Shown here one piece after another: positions 50,691 to 61,897 of a stretch of DNA of 64,000 nucleotides. This stretch comes from Methylobacterium amylolyticum (lineage in GTDB: Bacteria > Pseudomonadota > Alphaproteobacteria > Rhizobiales > Beijerinckiaceae): positions 1 through 64,000 of the forward strand of contig NZ_JAUYZI010000030.1 of assembly GCF_030700245.1 (NCBI RefSeq), written 5' to 3'. Position numbers and translations under genes: made by a program. Position 1 is the first letter of the stretch; each line of letters opens with the position of its first letter. The notes beneath the pieces are model-generated. The model was not told where the DNA came from. It searched no databases and saw nothing but the letters and a program-made list of their open reading frames with translations.

Positions 50691-52907
50691 TTGAGCCCCG
50701 AGCGCGAGGGCAGCGGCACCGCCGTCCCCGCGGTGGTCCCCGCGCGCCGGTCGTGGCTGTCGCGACGGCTGCACCGGTTCGGCCGCAACGGCTTCTCGAC
50801 GCAGGTCTACCTGATCGCCCTGGTGGTGGCGCTGATCGGGCCCGGCCTGATCTTCACCGGCATCCTGCTGATGCGCTACGCCTCGGCCGAGCGCGCCCGC
50901 TTCGAGCAGGACGCCCGCGAGAACGTGCGCGGCATCGGCCTGTCGCTCGACCGGGACACGGCGGGGCTCGTCTCGGTGCTTCAGACGCTCGCGACCTCGC
51001 CGCGGATCCGCGACGGCGATTTCGCCGCCTTCGACGCGCAGGCGCGCCTCGTGCGCGAGTCGATCGATCTCGACGTGCTGCTGCGCCGGCCCGATGGCCA
51101 GGAGATGGTCAACACCGGCGTGCCCCGCGGCGCGCCGCTGCCGCTGGTGCCGCTGCCCTTCGACCACGACCTCGCCAAGGGCACGCAGCGGGCGATGGTG
51201 AGCGGCTTCGTGCCCGGCCCGACCCCGGATCAGGCGAGCTACGCGGTCGGCGTTCCGGTGATGATGGACGGCGAGGTCGCCTACATCCTCAGCTTCACCG
51301 TGCCGCTCTCCCGCCTCCAGGGCATCCTCGCCCGCGAGGTCGTGCAGGGCTGGACGACCGGCATCTCGGACCGGAACGGGACCGTGCTGGCGCGCCTGCC
51401 CGATCCCGGTGCGGTGGTCGGGCGGCCGCGGCTCGCCACCCTGCGCCAGACGCAGACCGGGACGCCCGGCGTCTGGGAGGGGCAGGACCGCCAGCACAGG
51501 CCGGTGGTGGTGATCGAGGCCCGCTCCCGGCTGACCGGCTGGACCGTGGGGACCAGCATCCCGCAGGTGCTGGTCGACGCCCGGGTCCGCCGCTGGGTCT
51601 GGGCCTTCGCCGGCTTCGGCCTCCTGGTGCTGGCGACCTCGTCGGTGCTCGCTGTCAACCTGTGGTCCCGGGTCTCGCGGCCCCTGCGGATCCTGGCCGC
51701 CTCCGGCCCGGCGCTCGCCCGCGGCGAGGCGATCCCGCGCGTGCCCTCGCCGGTGCACGAGATCCAGCGGCTCGGGGCGGTGCTGGCCGAGGCGTCGCAG
51801 CGCCTGCGCACCCGCGAGGAGGAGCGCGACCGGGCGCTGGAGGAGACCCGGCGCGGCCTCTCGGCGCTCAGCGAGAGCGAGGCGCGGTTCCGGCACATGG
51901 CCGATTCGGCCCCCGCGCTGATCTGGATGACCGACGATGCGGGCGAGGTCAGCTTCGCCAACCTGCATTTCGAGCACCTGTTCGGCATGCCCGCGGCGGA
52001 ACTCGCCGACGAGGGCTGGCACCGGATCGTGCACCCCGACGACCTCGAAGCGTTCCGCGTCACCTTCCAGGAGGCGTTCGACGCCCGGGCGCCGTTCCGC
52101 ACCGAGGTCCGGGTGATCGACCGCACCGGGGCGGTGCGCTGGCTGCGTTGCGAGGGCGTGCCGCGCCTCGACGATGCCGGGCGCTTCCTCGGCTACACCG
52201 GCTGCAACGTCGACATCACCGACGCGAAGTTCGCCGAGGAGCACCTGCTGCTCCTGATCCACGAGCTGAACCACCGGGTGAAGAACACCCTGGCCACCGT
52301 CCAGTCGATCGCCGGGCAGTCCCTGCGCGGTCTCGAAGGCCCGGAGGCCGACGCCGCTCGCGCCGCCTTCGAGGCGCGGCTGCTGGCGCTCGCCCGGGTG
52401 CACGACGTGCTGACCCGCGAGAGCTGGGACGGCGCCGAGCTGTCGGCGGTGGTCGCCGACGCCATCCGCCCGCTCGAATCGACCGACGGCAGCCCCTCGC
52501 GCTTCCGCGTCGTCGGCCCGGCTCTGCGCCTGCCGCCGCGGCTGGCGCTGTCGATCGCCATGGCGCTGCACGAGCTCGGCACCAACGCGGTCAAGTACGG
52601 CGCGCTCTCGGCGGAGGGCGGGCAGGTCGGGATCGCCTGGACGGTGCGGCGCGAGGGCGAGACGCGGCTGACCCTGCGCTGGACCGAGAGCGGCGGCCCG
52701 CCGGTGCAGAAGCCGACCCGCACCGGCTTCGGCTCGCGGCTGATCGAGCGCAGCCTCGCCCGGGAACTCGCGGGGGAGGTGACGCTCAGCTACGAGCCCG
52801 CCGGCGTGGTCTGTACCATCGACGCGCCGGTGCCGCCGCCGGGCCTGATGGAGCGCAAGAGCGCCGTGGCCCCGGCGCGGATCGCGCCGCTGCCGCTGGC
52901 GGGTTAG
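50691..52907 (+). CDS. Membrane HWE histidine kinase with Cache and PAS domains
   Basis: This 738-aa kinase starts at a TTG; the next candidates lie inside the membrane helix. The helix VYLIALVVALIGPGLIFTGILL and a periplasmic double-Cache-like sensor (about 65-290) come first. A second helix (WVWAFAGFGLLVLATSSVLAV) and HAMP, then a PAS domain (about 395-515) follow. The HWE core has the acceptor His in LIHELNHRVKNTLATVQ and the motifs LHELGTNAVKYGALS and RWTESGGPPV. It shares its layout and kinase core with the 4726-6432 kinase but adds a PAS domain. No response regulator is adjacent. Confidence 0.9.
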   Translation: MSPEREGSGTAVPAVVPARRSWLSRRLHRFGRNGFSTQVYLIALVVALIGPGLIFTGILLMRYASAERARFEQDARENVRGIGLSLDRDTAGLVSVLQTLATSPRIRDGDFAAFDAQARLVRESIDLDVLLRRPDGQEMVNTGVPRGAPLPLVPLPFDHDLAKGTQRAMVSGFVPGPTPDQASYAVGVPVMMDGEVAYILSFTVPLSRLQGILAREVVQGWTTGISDRNGTVLARLPDPGAVVGRPRLATLRQTQTGTPGVWEGQDRQHRPVVVIEARSRLTGWTVGTSIPQVLVDARVRRWVWAFAGFGLLVLATSSVLAVNLWSRVSRPLRILAASGPALARGEAIPRVPSPVHEIQRLGAVLAEASQRLRTREEERDRALEETRRGLSALSESEARFRHMADSAPALIWMTDDAGEVSFANLHFEHLFGMPAAELADEGWHRIVHPDDLEAFRVTFQEAFDARAPFRTEVRVIDRTGAVRWLRCEGVPRLDDAGRFLGYTGCNVDITDAKFAEEHLLLLIHELNHRVKNTLATVQSIAGQSLRGLEGPEADAARAAFEARLLALARVHDVLTRESWDGAELSAVVADAIRPLESTDGSPSRFRVVGPALRLPPRLALSIAMALHELGTNAVKYGALSAEGGQVGIAWTVRREGETRLTLRWTESGGPPVQKPTRTGFGSRLIERSLARELAGEVTLSYEPAGVVCTIDAPVPPPGLMERKSAVAPARIAPLPLAG

Positions 52908-52960
52908 GCGCGATCGTCATCGCGAACGTCGGCGAAGCGACGCGGGGCTGCGCCCGTTGC

Positions 52961-53066
52961 CTAGAGCCGTTCCCGATCGCGTTGCAATCGGGCTCGACTC
53001 TAAGTCCTTGTTTTGACACGCTCTCTTTCGCCGAACCGGCGTCCACTTCGGCGGAGAGCGCTCTAG
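52961..53066. repeat. Rhizobiales-type palindromic intergenic repeat
   Basis: This 106-base unit is bounded by CTAGAGC and GCTCTAG. It contains TTGTTTTGACACGCTCTC and GCCGAACCGGCGTCCACTTC, which recall the TTGTTTTTGACGC / GAACCGG-TCCACTT repeats scattered between genes in Rhizobiales (recalled, not searched). It can fold into a long hairpin. It lies between the convergent kinase and tex genes and may end their transcripts. Confidence 0.6.
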
Positions 53067-53121
53067 CGAGAGCGCTGCCGGATCGCCTCGCTCCGCGCGC
53101 AGAAGCGGCGGGCAGCCACCA

Positions 53122-55449
<2,328 letters not shown>

Positions 55450-55661
55450 GGCGGCTCCGACGAAGGGGCGAGCCCAGGGCATAAGCTCCCCGCCGCCGGG
55501 TGAGAAGGCGGTGCCGCGTCCCGAGCGCGACCCGTGCGGCACCGGCTCTGGACGCGGGCGCGCGAAACCGTCAGGCTCGCCCCATCCCCCCAGCAGCCGG
55601 GACCGTCGAGGCGCCGCCGCGCGACGTCCCGGCGCGCCGTCCCAACACGAGCCCATTCCCC

Positions 55662-56855
55662 ATGACCGATCCGGTGTCCCCCGTGCTCGACCTCGCCGCC
55701 GGCCTGTCGCCGCGGATCCAGGGCATCCGCACCAGCCAGATCGGGCTGGTGGCCGACCGCGGCCGCGACGACCCCGACGTGGTCAAGCTGTGGATCGGCG
55801 AGGGCGACCTGCCGACGCCGGACTTCATCGTCGAGGCCGCGCACCGGGCGATGCGCGCCGGGCACACGCGCTACGTCACCTCGCTCGGCCTGCCCCGCCT
55901 GCGGGAAGCGCTCTCGGCCTACCACGCCCGGCACTGGGGGGTGGACGTGCCCGCCGAGCGCTTCGCGGTGACGGTCGGCGGCATGAACGCGATCATGCAG
56001 GCGGCGCAGGCGCTGCTGGAGCCCGGCGACGAGATCGTCATGCCGTCCCCGGGCTGGCCGAACCTCGCGGAGGCCGTGCGCGTCACCGGCGGCGTGCCGG
56101 TCACCGTGCCCTATCGCGTCGGGCCGGACGGGCGGTTCTCGCTGCCGCTGGAGGACATCGCCGCCGCGATCACCCCGCGGACCCGGGTGGTGATGGTCAA
56201 CTCGCCGTCGAACCCCACCGGCTGGATCATGCCGCGCGCCGAGATGATCGCGCTCCGCGACCTCGCCCGGGCGCGGGGCCTGTGGCTCCTCGCCGACGAA
56301 GTCTACGCCCACTTCAACTACGGCGACGGGCTCACCCCGTCCTTCCTTCAGATCTGCACCGAGGACGACCGCCTGATCGTCGCCAACACGTTTTCCAAGA
56401 ACTGGGCGATGACCGGCTGGCGCGCCGGCTGGCTGATCTTTCCGCGCGGGCTGGGGCCGGTGTTCGCCAAGCTCGGCCAGTACAACACCACCTCGATCCC
56501 GACCTTCGTGCAGCACGCCGCGGTCGCCGCGCTCGACGAGGGCGACGGCTTCATCCGCGAGACGGTGGCCCGCTGCGCCGAGAGCCGCGCGATCCTGGTG
56601 GACGGGCTGACGCGCCTGCCGGGGGTGACGGCGGCGGCGCCGGACGGGGCGTTCTACCTCATGGCCCGCCTGTCCGAGGGCGAGCGGAGCCTCGACCTCG
56701 CCTTCCGGCTCCTCAGCGAGGCGAAAGTCGGCGTCGCGCCGGGCACGGCCTTCGGTCCCGAAGGTGAGGGCTTCGTGCGGATGTGCTTCGCCATCAGCCC
56801 GGCGCTCGCGCGCGAGGCGGTGAGCCGCTTATCGGCCGTGCTCGGCGGCCGGTAG
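55662..56855 (+). CDS. PLP-dependent class I/II aminotransferase
   Basis: This 397-aa fold-type I enzyme has the PLP lysine in VANTFSKNWAMTGWRAGW, the Asn/Pro loop VNSPSNPTGWIM, the PLP-contact LADEVYAHFNY and a late Arg in GFVRMCFA. It resembles aspartate- or alanine-type transaminases (AspC/AlaA group); the substrate is not set by sequence. It is divergent from tex with a 212-base gap. A further gene of the same superfamily starts at 63561. Confidence 0.88.
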   Translation: MTDPVSPVLDLAAGLSPRIQGIRTSQIGLVADRGRDDPDVVKLWIGEGDLPTPDFIVEAAHRAMRAGHTRYVTSLGLPRLREALSAYHARHWGVDVPAERFAVTVGGMNAIMQAAQALLEPGDEIVMPSPGWPNLAEAVRVTGGVPVTVPYRVGPDGRFSLPLEDIAAAITPRTRVVMVNSPSNPTGWIMPRAEMIALRDLARARGLWLLADEVYAHFNYGDGLTPSFLQICTEDDRLIVANTFSKNWAMTGWRAGWLIFPRGLGPVFAKLGQYNTTSIPTFVQHAAVAALDEGDGFIRETVARCAESRAILVDGLTRLPGVTAAAPDGAFYLMARLSEGERSLDLAFRLLSEAKVGVAPGTAFGPEGEGFVRMCFAISPALAREAVSRLSAVLGGR

Positions 56856-57013
56856 GCGCACTGCACTAGGATCTCGCGCGGGAGCGAGCTGCCGCAAGGT
56901 CGCGTTCCGTGCCCGCGCGCCGGGGCCGCGGCGTTGCGGCTGGACTTGACGGGGCGCTCTCCCCATAACCGGCCCGGGCGCGGCCGGACCGCGTCACGAG
57001 CCCGGAACCGGCG

Positions 57014-57430
57014 ATGGCACTCAAGGACACCCTGCTGCGCGTCTTCACGTGGTGGAACGGCCAGACCGTCTCGGTCGCGCTCGACACCGCGCGCGCGGGC
57101 ACGTTCGTCGGCGAGGACGAACTCGGCAACAAGTACTACAAGGCGGAAGGCGCGCTCATCGATCGCTCGGTCGGCTCCGAGCGGCGCTGGGTCGTCTACA
57201 ACGGCTACGCCGACGCCTCGAAGGTGCCGCCGGGCTGGCGCGGCTGGCTGTGCCACAACGTCGATGTCGCCCCGAGCGAGGAGGCGTACACCCCGCGCCC
57301 GTGGCAGAAGCCGCACGTGGAGAACCAGACCGGCACGGCCAACGCCTACCGGCCGGCGGGCTCGCAGCTCTCCTGGGGTTCGCGGCCGGCGGCGACGGGC
57401 GACTACGCCCCCTGGACGCCGGGCGAGTAG
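57014..57430 (+). CDS. NDUFA12-like complex I accessory subunit
   Basis: This 138-aa homologue of mitochondrial NDUFA12 (B17.2) has the conserved GTFVGEDELGNKYYKAE and RRWVVYNGYADASKVPPGWRGWLCH, followed by a W-rich tail (PRPWQKPHVENQTGTANAYRPAGS). In alphaproteobacteria it is a supernumerary subunit of NADH:ubiquinone oxidoreductase. Its position before the DUF2155 gene and aat is common in the class. Confidence 0.92.
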   Translation: MALKDTLLRVFTWWNGQTVSVALDTARAGTFVGEDELGNKYYKAEGALIDRSVGSERRWVVYNGYADASKVPPGWRGWLCHNVDVAPSEEAYTPRPWQKPHVENQTGTANAYRPAGSQLSWGSRPAATGDYAPWTPGE

Positions 57431-57561
57431 GCCGCGCGGGCGGCGTCCCGACACGTCCGGCGCCCTTTTGCCGCCACCGTTGCGGTGTTGAACGCGGGTC
57501 AGATCCGGCCGCCGCACCGCATCGGCGCGGCGGGCTTCACTTCGCCGAGGGGCCCCACGCC

Positions 57562-58200
57562 GTGAGCCGCACCACCGCCAGCGCCGCCGCCCTGGCCCTC
57601 GCCCTCTGGGCCGGGCCGGCAACGGCCGACAAGATCAAGAATCCGACCGCGGTCTTCTCCGGCCTCGACAAGATCACCGGGCGGATCGTGTCGTTCGAAG
57701 TGGCGGTGGACGAGACCGTGCAGTTCGGCGCCCTCCAGCTCACGCCGCGCGTCTGCTACACCCGGCCGCCGACCGAGCCCGCCAAGACCACGGCGTTCCT
57801 CGAGGTCGACGAGGTCACGCTCGACAACAAGTACCGGCGCATCTTCACCGGCTGGATGTTCGCTGCGAGCCCCGGCCTGCACGCGATCGAGCACCCGATC
57901 TACGACGTGTGGCTCGTCGACTGCAAAGGCGGCAGCGACGTGATCGCCGAGGCCAAGGAGCAGGAGGACGTGCCCGCGCTCGCCTCCAAGCCCGAGAAGG
58001 CCAAGCGCCCCGGGAAGGACGCGACCAAGACCGCGCAGCAGATCAACTCCGCCGGACAGGTGGACGTGGAGGCGCCGCGCGGCGTGCCCGTCCAGCCGCG
58101 CCAGAAGCCGTCCCGGAAGTTCTTCCCGTCGAACGAGGGGCCGGCGCCGGCTCCGCCGCCCCAGCAGCCGCAATCGATCTTCGACGCGCTGTTCCGCTGA
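57562..58200 (+). CDS. DUF2155-family periplasmic protein
   Basis: This 212-aa protein starts at GTG 57562 with a signal peptide (SAAALALALWAGPATA). The DUF2155 domain (about 25-125) contains AVFSGLDKITGRIVSFEVAVDETVQFGALQLTPRVCYTRPP and AFLEVDEVTL. The two conserved cysteines lie in VCYTRPP and WLVDCKGG. A low-complexity Lys/Pro-rich tail ends QQPQSIFDALFR. The function is unknown. It is regularly found near complex I accessory and cell-envelope genes. Confidence 0.88.
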   Translation: MSRTTASAAALALALWAGPATADKIKNPTAVFSGLDKITGRIVSFEVAVDETVQFGALQLTPRVCYTRPPTEPAKTTAFLEVDEVTLDNKYRRIFTGWMFAASPGLHAIEHPIYDVWLVDCKGGSDVIAEAKEQEDVPALASKPEKAKRPGKDATKTAQQINSAGQVDVEAPRGVPVQPRQKPSRKFFPSNEGPAPAPPPQQPQSIFDALFR

Positions 58201-58377
58201 CGGGCGGCCGCGATCGGCGCCCGAGCCGAACCGTCGATGGACCGGGATGCACGCTGTTCGCGGGCAACGTCCCGAATTACAACTTCTTTTATGAAGTTCT
58301 GACTTTAACGATTGTCTCAACGCTCCTGTCGTAGACTCGACGGCGCCGAGATCGGCGTTCTCGACGTGGACAGCGCG

Positions 58378-58629
58378 ATGGCGATGTGGATTTCCGGCTT
58401 GGCCGTATTCGGCCTGCTGTGCCTCATGATTCTGCCGGCGCCCGGGATCTGGGGCGTCCTGATCGGAGGCGTGTGCATCCTGACGATCGCCGTCAGTGCG
58501 GTCCTGTTCGTCCTCGATCGGGCAGCCACCGGCGCCCTCGGCTGGGTCGAGCGCGTCCGAGCCCGGCGGCGCCGTCACGGGCGGAGGCGGGCCATCCATG
58601 CCGGTTCCGGCATCGCGCGCAAGCTGTGA
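58378..58629 (+). CDS. Small membrane protein with basic tail
   Basis: This 83-aa product has two hydrophobic helices (ISGLAVFGLLCLMILPAPG and WGVLIGGVCILTIAVSAVLFVL) and a strongly basic C-terminus (RARRRRHGRRRAIHAG). The 110 bases upstream are AT-rich and carry a small hairpin, AACTTC-TTTTAT-GAAGTT (58281-58298). No family was recognised. Confidence 0.5.
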   Translation: MAMWISGLAVFGLLCLMILPAPGIWGVLIGGVCILTIAVSAVLFVLDRAATGALGWVERVRARRRRHGRRRAIHAGSGIARKL

Positions 58630-58684
58630 CGCCGGCGGCGCGTGGCCGCTGCACGGGGTCCTGCCGGCCGGCCGCTCGGATGCG

Positions 58685-59359
58685 TCACGCCGTATCCGGC
58701 GCGAGCGCGGCGAGCACCTGGGCCCCCCGGACGCTGCCGTCGCCGGGCCAGACCGACCAGTCCGCGGCGGCGTCGAGGGCGTCGGCGAGGCGGCGCTTGT
58801 AGGCGTGGCGGGGCATCTCCTCGGCGCCGAACTGCGTCAGGTGCTCGGTGACGAACTGGGTGTCGGCGAGCCGGTAGCCGCCCGCGCGCAGACGGCCCAT
58901 CAGGTGGACGAGGGCGACCTTCGAGGCGTCGCGCACCGTGTGGAACATGCTCTCGCCGAAGAACGCGGCGCCGAGCGAGACGCCGTAGAGTCCGCCGACC
59001 AGCCTCTCCCCGGCGTAGACCTCGACCGTGTGGACGTGGCCGAGATCGAACAGCGCCCCGTAGAGATCGCGGATGCGGCCGTTGATCCAGGTGCGCTCGC
59101 TGTCCCGGCGAGGCGCCGCGCAGCCGCCGATCACCGCGTCGAAATCGGCATCGCTGCGGACCGTGAAGGCGTCGGCGCGGACCGTCCGCGCGAGCCGGCG
59201 CGGCACCCGGAACCGGTTGAGGGGCAGCACGCCGCGGGCCCGCGGCTCGACCCAGTACAGGGTCGGGTCGTCCGCATCCTCGGCCATCGGGAAGATGCCC
59301 GCCGCGTAGGCCTTCAGCAGGATCTCGGGGGTGATCTCTACGCGGGTGCCGTCGTGCAT
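58685..59359 (-). CDS. aat: Leucyl/phenylalanyl-tRNA-protein transferase Aat
   Basis: This 224-aa enzyme adds Leu or Phe from tRNA to N-terminal Arg or Lys of proteins, marking them for the N-end rule protease ClpAP. Family motifs include LLKAYAAGIFPMAEDADDPTLYWVEPRARGVLPL, TWINGRI and GGLYGVSLGAAFFGESMFH, with DTQFVTEHLTQFGAEEMPR near the end. ATG 59359 has GAGG just upstream; a TTG at 59368 would add three residues. Confidence 0.95.
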   Translation of the reverse strand: MHDGTRVEITPEILLKAYAAGIFPMAEDADDPTLYWVEPRARGVLPLNRFRVPRRLARTVRADAFTVRSDADFDAVIGGCAAPRRDSERTWINGRIRDLYGALFDLGHVHTVEVYAGERLVGGLYGVSLGAAFFGESMFHTVRDASKVALVHLMGRLRAGGYRLADTQFVTEHLTQFGAEEMPRHAYKRRLADALDAAADWSVWPGDGSVRGAQVLAALAPDTA

Positions 59360-59429
59360 GGGCCTCAATGTCGGCTAGCCCCGCGTGGAACGCCAGAGCC
59401 CGCCCTGGCGGGCGGGCTCCGGTTCGATC

Positions 59430-59699
59430 TCAGCGGACGGGAACGACCACGACGCCGGCCGGCGCCGGCCCGACGATCACGCCCGGACCGGCCGCGACGG
59501 GCACGTCGACCACGACGGGCGGGCCGCCGTAGACGACCTCGGCCGAGCCGCCGGAATAGGGCGAGGTGGCGATCGGCCCGGCCGTGGTCTGGCCGGACTG
59601 CGTGGTGATCCGAGAGGGCTGCTCGACGTTGCCGTTGTCGAAGGCGAGGGCGGGGCTGGCGGCGAGCAGGCCGCCGGCCACGAGGAGGGCGATGCGCAT
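59430..59699 (-). CDS. Small secreted Val/Pro-rich protein
   Basis: This 89-aa product has a signal peptide (MRIALLVAGGLLAASPALA). The mature part opens FDNGNVEQPSRITTQSGQTTAGP and turns into a Val/Pro/Gly-rich strand region (PPVVVDVPVAAGPGVIVGPAPAGVVVVPV). It lies between accC and aat on the same strand. The function is unknown. Confidence 0.55.
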   Translation of the reverse strand: MRIALLVAGGLLAASPALAFDNGNVEQPSRITTQSGQTTAGPIATSPYSGGSAEVVYGGPPVVVDVPVAAGPGVIVGPAPAGVVVVPVR

Positions 59700-59768
59700 G
59701 GAAAGGGCCTCGGTCGTTGGATGTGCGCCCCAACGGCCGGGACAGGTCGCGCGTTCCTCGGACCCGTC

Positions 59769-61121
59769 TCAGGCGGCGTGACCGCCGATCCCCAGGAACT
59801 TCTCCAGCCAGTGGATATCGTACAGGCCGTTCTGCACGTCGGCGTTGCGCACCAGAGTCCGGAACAGGGGGAGGGTGGTGTCGACCCCGTCGATCACGAA
59901 CTCGTCGAGCGCCCGGCGCAGCCGCATCATGCACTCGTTGCGGGTGCGGCCGTGGACGATCAGCTTGCCGATCAGCGAATCGTAGTGCGGCGGGATGCGG
60001 TAGCCCTGGAAGGCGGCCGAGTCGACGCGCACGCCCAGCCCGCCGGGCGGGTGGAAGTAGGTGATCAGGCCGGGCGAAGGGCGGAAGGTCTCCGGGTGCT
60101 CGGCGTTGATCCGGCACTCGATGGCGTGGCCCTCGACCTTGATGTCGGACTGGCTCACCGAGAGCGGGCCGCCCGAGGCGACCTGGATCTGCTCGATCAC
60201 GAGGTCGATACCGGTGATCATCTCGGTGACCGGGTGCTCGACCTGGATGCGGGTGTTCATCTCGATGAAGTAGAAGCGCCCGTCCTCGTACAGGAACTCG
60301 ACCGTGCCGGCGCCGAGATAGCCCAGCTCCTTCATCGCGTTGGCGCAGATACCGCCGATCTCGGCGCGCATCGACTCGTTGAGCGCGGGCGAGCCGCCCT
60401 CTTCCCAGACCTTCTGGTGGCGGCGCTGGAGCGAGCAGTCGCGCTCGGCGAGGTGGACCGCGCCGCCGCGCCCGTCGCCGAGCACCTGCACCTCGATGTG
60501 GCGCGGCTTCTCCAGGTACTTCTCCAGGTAGACCGCGTCGTCGCCGAAGGCCGCCTTCGCCTCGGAGCGGGCCATGCCGATCGCCTGCTCCAGATCGGCT
60601 TCCGAGCGGGCGACCTTCATGCCGCGGCCGCCGCCGCCGGCCGCCGCCTTCACGAGGACGGGGTAGCCGATCTCGGCCGCCACGCGCTTGGCCTCGGCCG
60701 CGTCCTCGACGCCGCCCTCCGAGCCCGGCACGCACGGGATGCCGAGCCGCATCGCCGTCCGCTTGGCCTCGATCTTGTCGCCCATGGTCCGGATGTGATG
60801 GGCCTTGGGGCCGATGAAGCCGATCTCGTGGTGGGCCAGCACCTCGGCGAACTGGGCGTTCTCGGAGAGGAAGCCGTAGCCCGGATGCACCGCGTCGGCG
60901 CCGGTGATCTCGCAGGCGGCGATGATCGACGGGATGTTCAGGTAGCTGTCGCGGGCGACGGGCGGCCCGATGCAGACGCTCTCGTCGGCGAGCCGCACAT
61001 GCATGGCATCGGCGTCGGCGGTGGAGTGCACCGCCACCGTCGCGATCCCGAGTTCCTTGGCCGCCCGCAGGATCCGGAGGGCGATCTCGCCGCGGTTGGC
61101 GATCAGGATCTTGTCGAACAT
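59769..61121 (-). CDS. accC: Biotin carboxylase AccC
   Basis: This 450-aa acetyl-CoA carboxylase subunit carboxylates biotin on AccB. It has the N-terminal FDKILIANRGEIALRILRAAKELGI, the Gly-rich ATP-grasp loop KAAAGGGGRGMKVARSE, the metal/bicarbonate region EFLYEDGRFYFIEMNTRIQVEHPVTE and the C-terminal ECRINAEHPETFRPSPG. It lies 91 bases downstream of accB on the same strand. Confidence 0.96.
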   Translation of the reverse strand: MFDKILIANRGEIALRILRAAKELGIATVAVHSTADADAMHVRLADESVCIGPPVARDSYLNIPSIIAACEITGADAVHPGYGFLSENAQFAEVLAHHEIGFIGPKAHHIRTMGDKIEAKRTAMRLGIPCVPGSEGGVEDAAEAKRVAAEIGYPVLVKAAAGGGGRGMKVARSEADLEQAIGMARSEAKAAFGDDAVYLEKYLEKPRHIEVQVLGDGRGGAVHLAERDCSLQRRHQKVWEEGGSPALNESMRAEIGGICANAMKELGYLGAGTVEFLYEDGRFYFIEMNTRIQVEHPVTEMITGIDLVIEQIQVASGGPLSVSQSDIKVEGHAIECRINAEHPETFRPSPGLITYFHPPGGLGVRVDSAAFQGYRIPPHYDSLIGKLIVHGRTRNECMMRLRRALDEFVIDGVDTTLPLFRTLVRNADVQNGLYDIHWLEKFLGIGGHAA

Positions 61122-61212
61122 CAGGCCAGCATCTTCGAGCGGGGTGGGCGCCGGTTCGCGCGCCGCGCCGGGGATCCGCGGCAGCCAGGATGCGCGTCGG
61201 CGGACATCATCG

Positions 61213-61683
61213 TCACGCGATCGCGAGCAGGGCCTCGCCGAACTCGACGGGCTGACCGTCCTCGACGAAGATCGCCGTGACGGTGCCGGCCCGCGGCGCG
61301 ACGATCTCGTTGAAGGTCTTCATCGCCTCGATGAGCAGCAGCTTGTCGCCGACCTCGACGCGCGATCCGACGTCCACGAACGCCTTCGCGTCGGGCGAGG
61401 GCCGCAGGTAGGCGGTGCCGACCATCGGGGAGGGCACGGCGCCGAGCTGCGCGCGCGGGGACTCGGCCGCGGGCGGCGCAGCCGCCGGCGACGGGGCCGC
61501 CTGCGGCGCGGGCATCGCGGCCGGGACGGGCGCTGCGACCTGGACGGCGACGGGCTCGATCCGGCGGGCGACGCGGATGCGCAGGTCGCCGCTCTCGACC
61601 TCGATCTCGGACAGGCCGGTCTCGGTGACGAGGTTGGCGAGCGCGCGCACGAGCTCGGGGTCGATGGGATCGTGCTTGGGCAT
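61213..61683 (-). CDS. accB: Biotin carboxyl carrier protein AccB
   Basis: This 156-aa protein has an N-terminal dimerisation segment (DPELVRALANLVTETGLSEIEVESGDLRIRVAR) and a long Pro/Ala-rich linker. The C-terminal biotinyl domain is modified at the lysine of LIEAMKTFNEIVAP. The motif has Thr-Phe after the lysine, where many carriers have Met or Leu, as is common in AccB. ATG 61683 is chosen because it starts the conserved helix region. Confidence 0.95.
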   Translation of the reverse strand: MPKHDPIDPELVRALANLVTETGLSEIEVESGDLRIRVARRIEPVAVQVAAPVPAAMPAPQAAPSPAAAPPAAESPRAQLGAVPSPMVGTAYLRPSPDAKAFVDVGSRVEVGDKLLLIEAMKTFNEIVAPRAGTVTAIFVEDGQPVEFGEALLAIA

Positions 61684-61897
61684 CCGGCCTTCTTCGTGTG
61701 GGCTCGCGTCCGTCGGTGCGCCCAGCCCCTGCCGGACGCCGCCGCGACCGCGCGGTCCGCGCATGTCCGCATCTCGCAGGAACGCCCCGGAGGCCGGGAG
61801 CGCTCCCGCCGGCCGCGGCGATCCGGCGGATGCCTCGCGACAGGCCCTTAGACGAAGGCCCCCCGCCGCGACAAGGCCGGGCCGGGCGTGGAACGGG

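Noticed and set aside
50379..52571. 730-codon minus-strand frame opposite the Cache/PAS kinase
   Set aside because: It is a shadow of a well-supported kinase gene, with no domain of its own.
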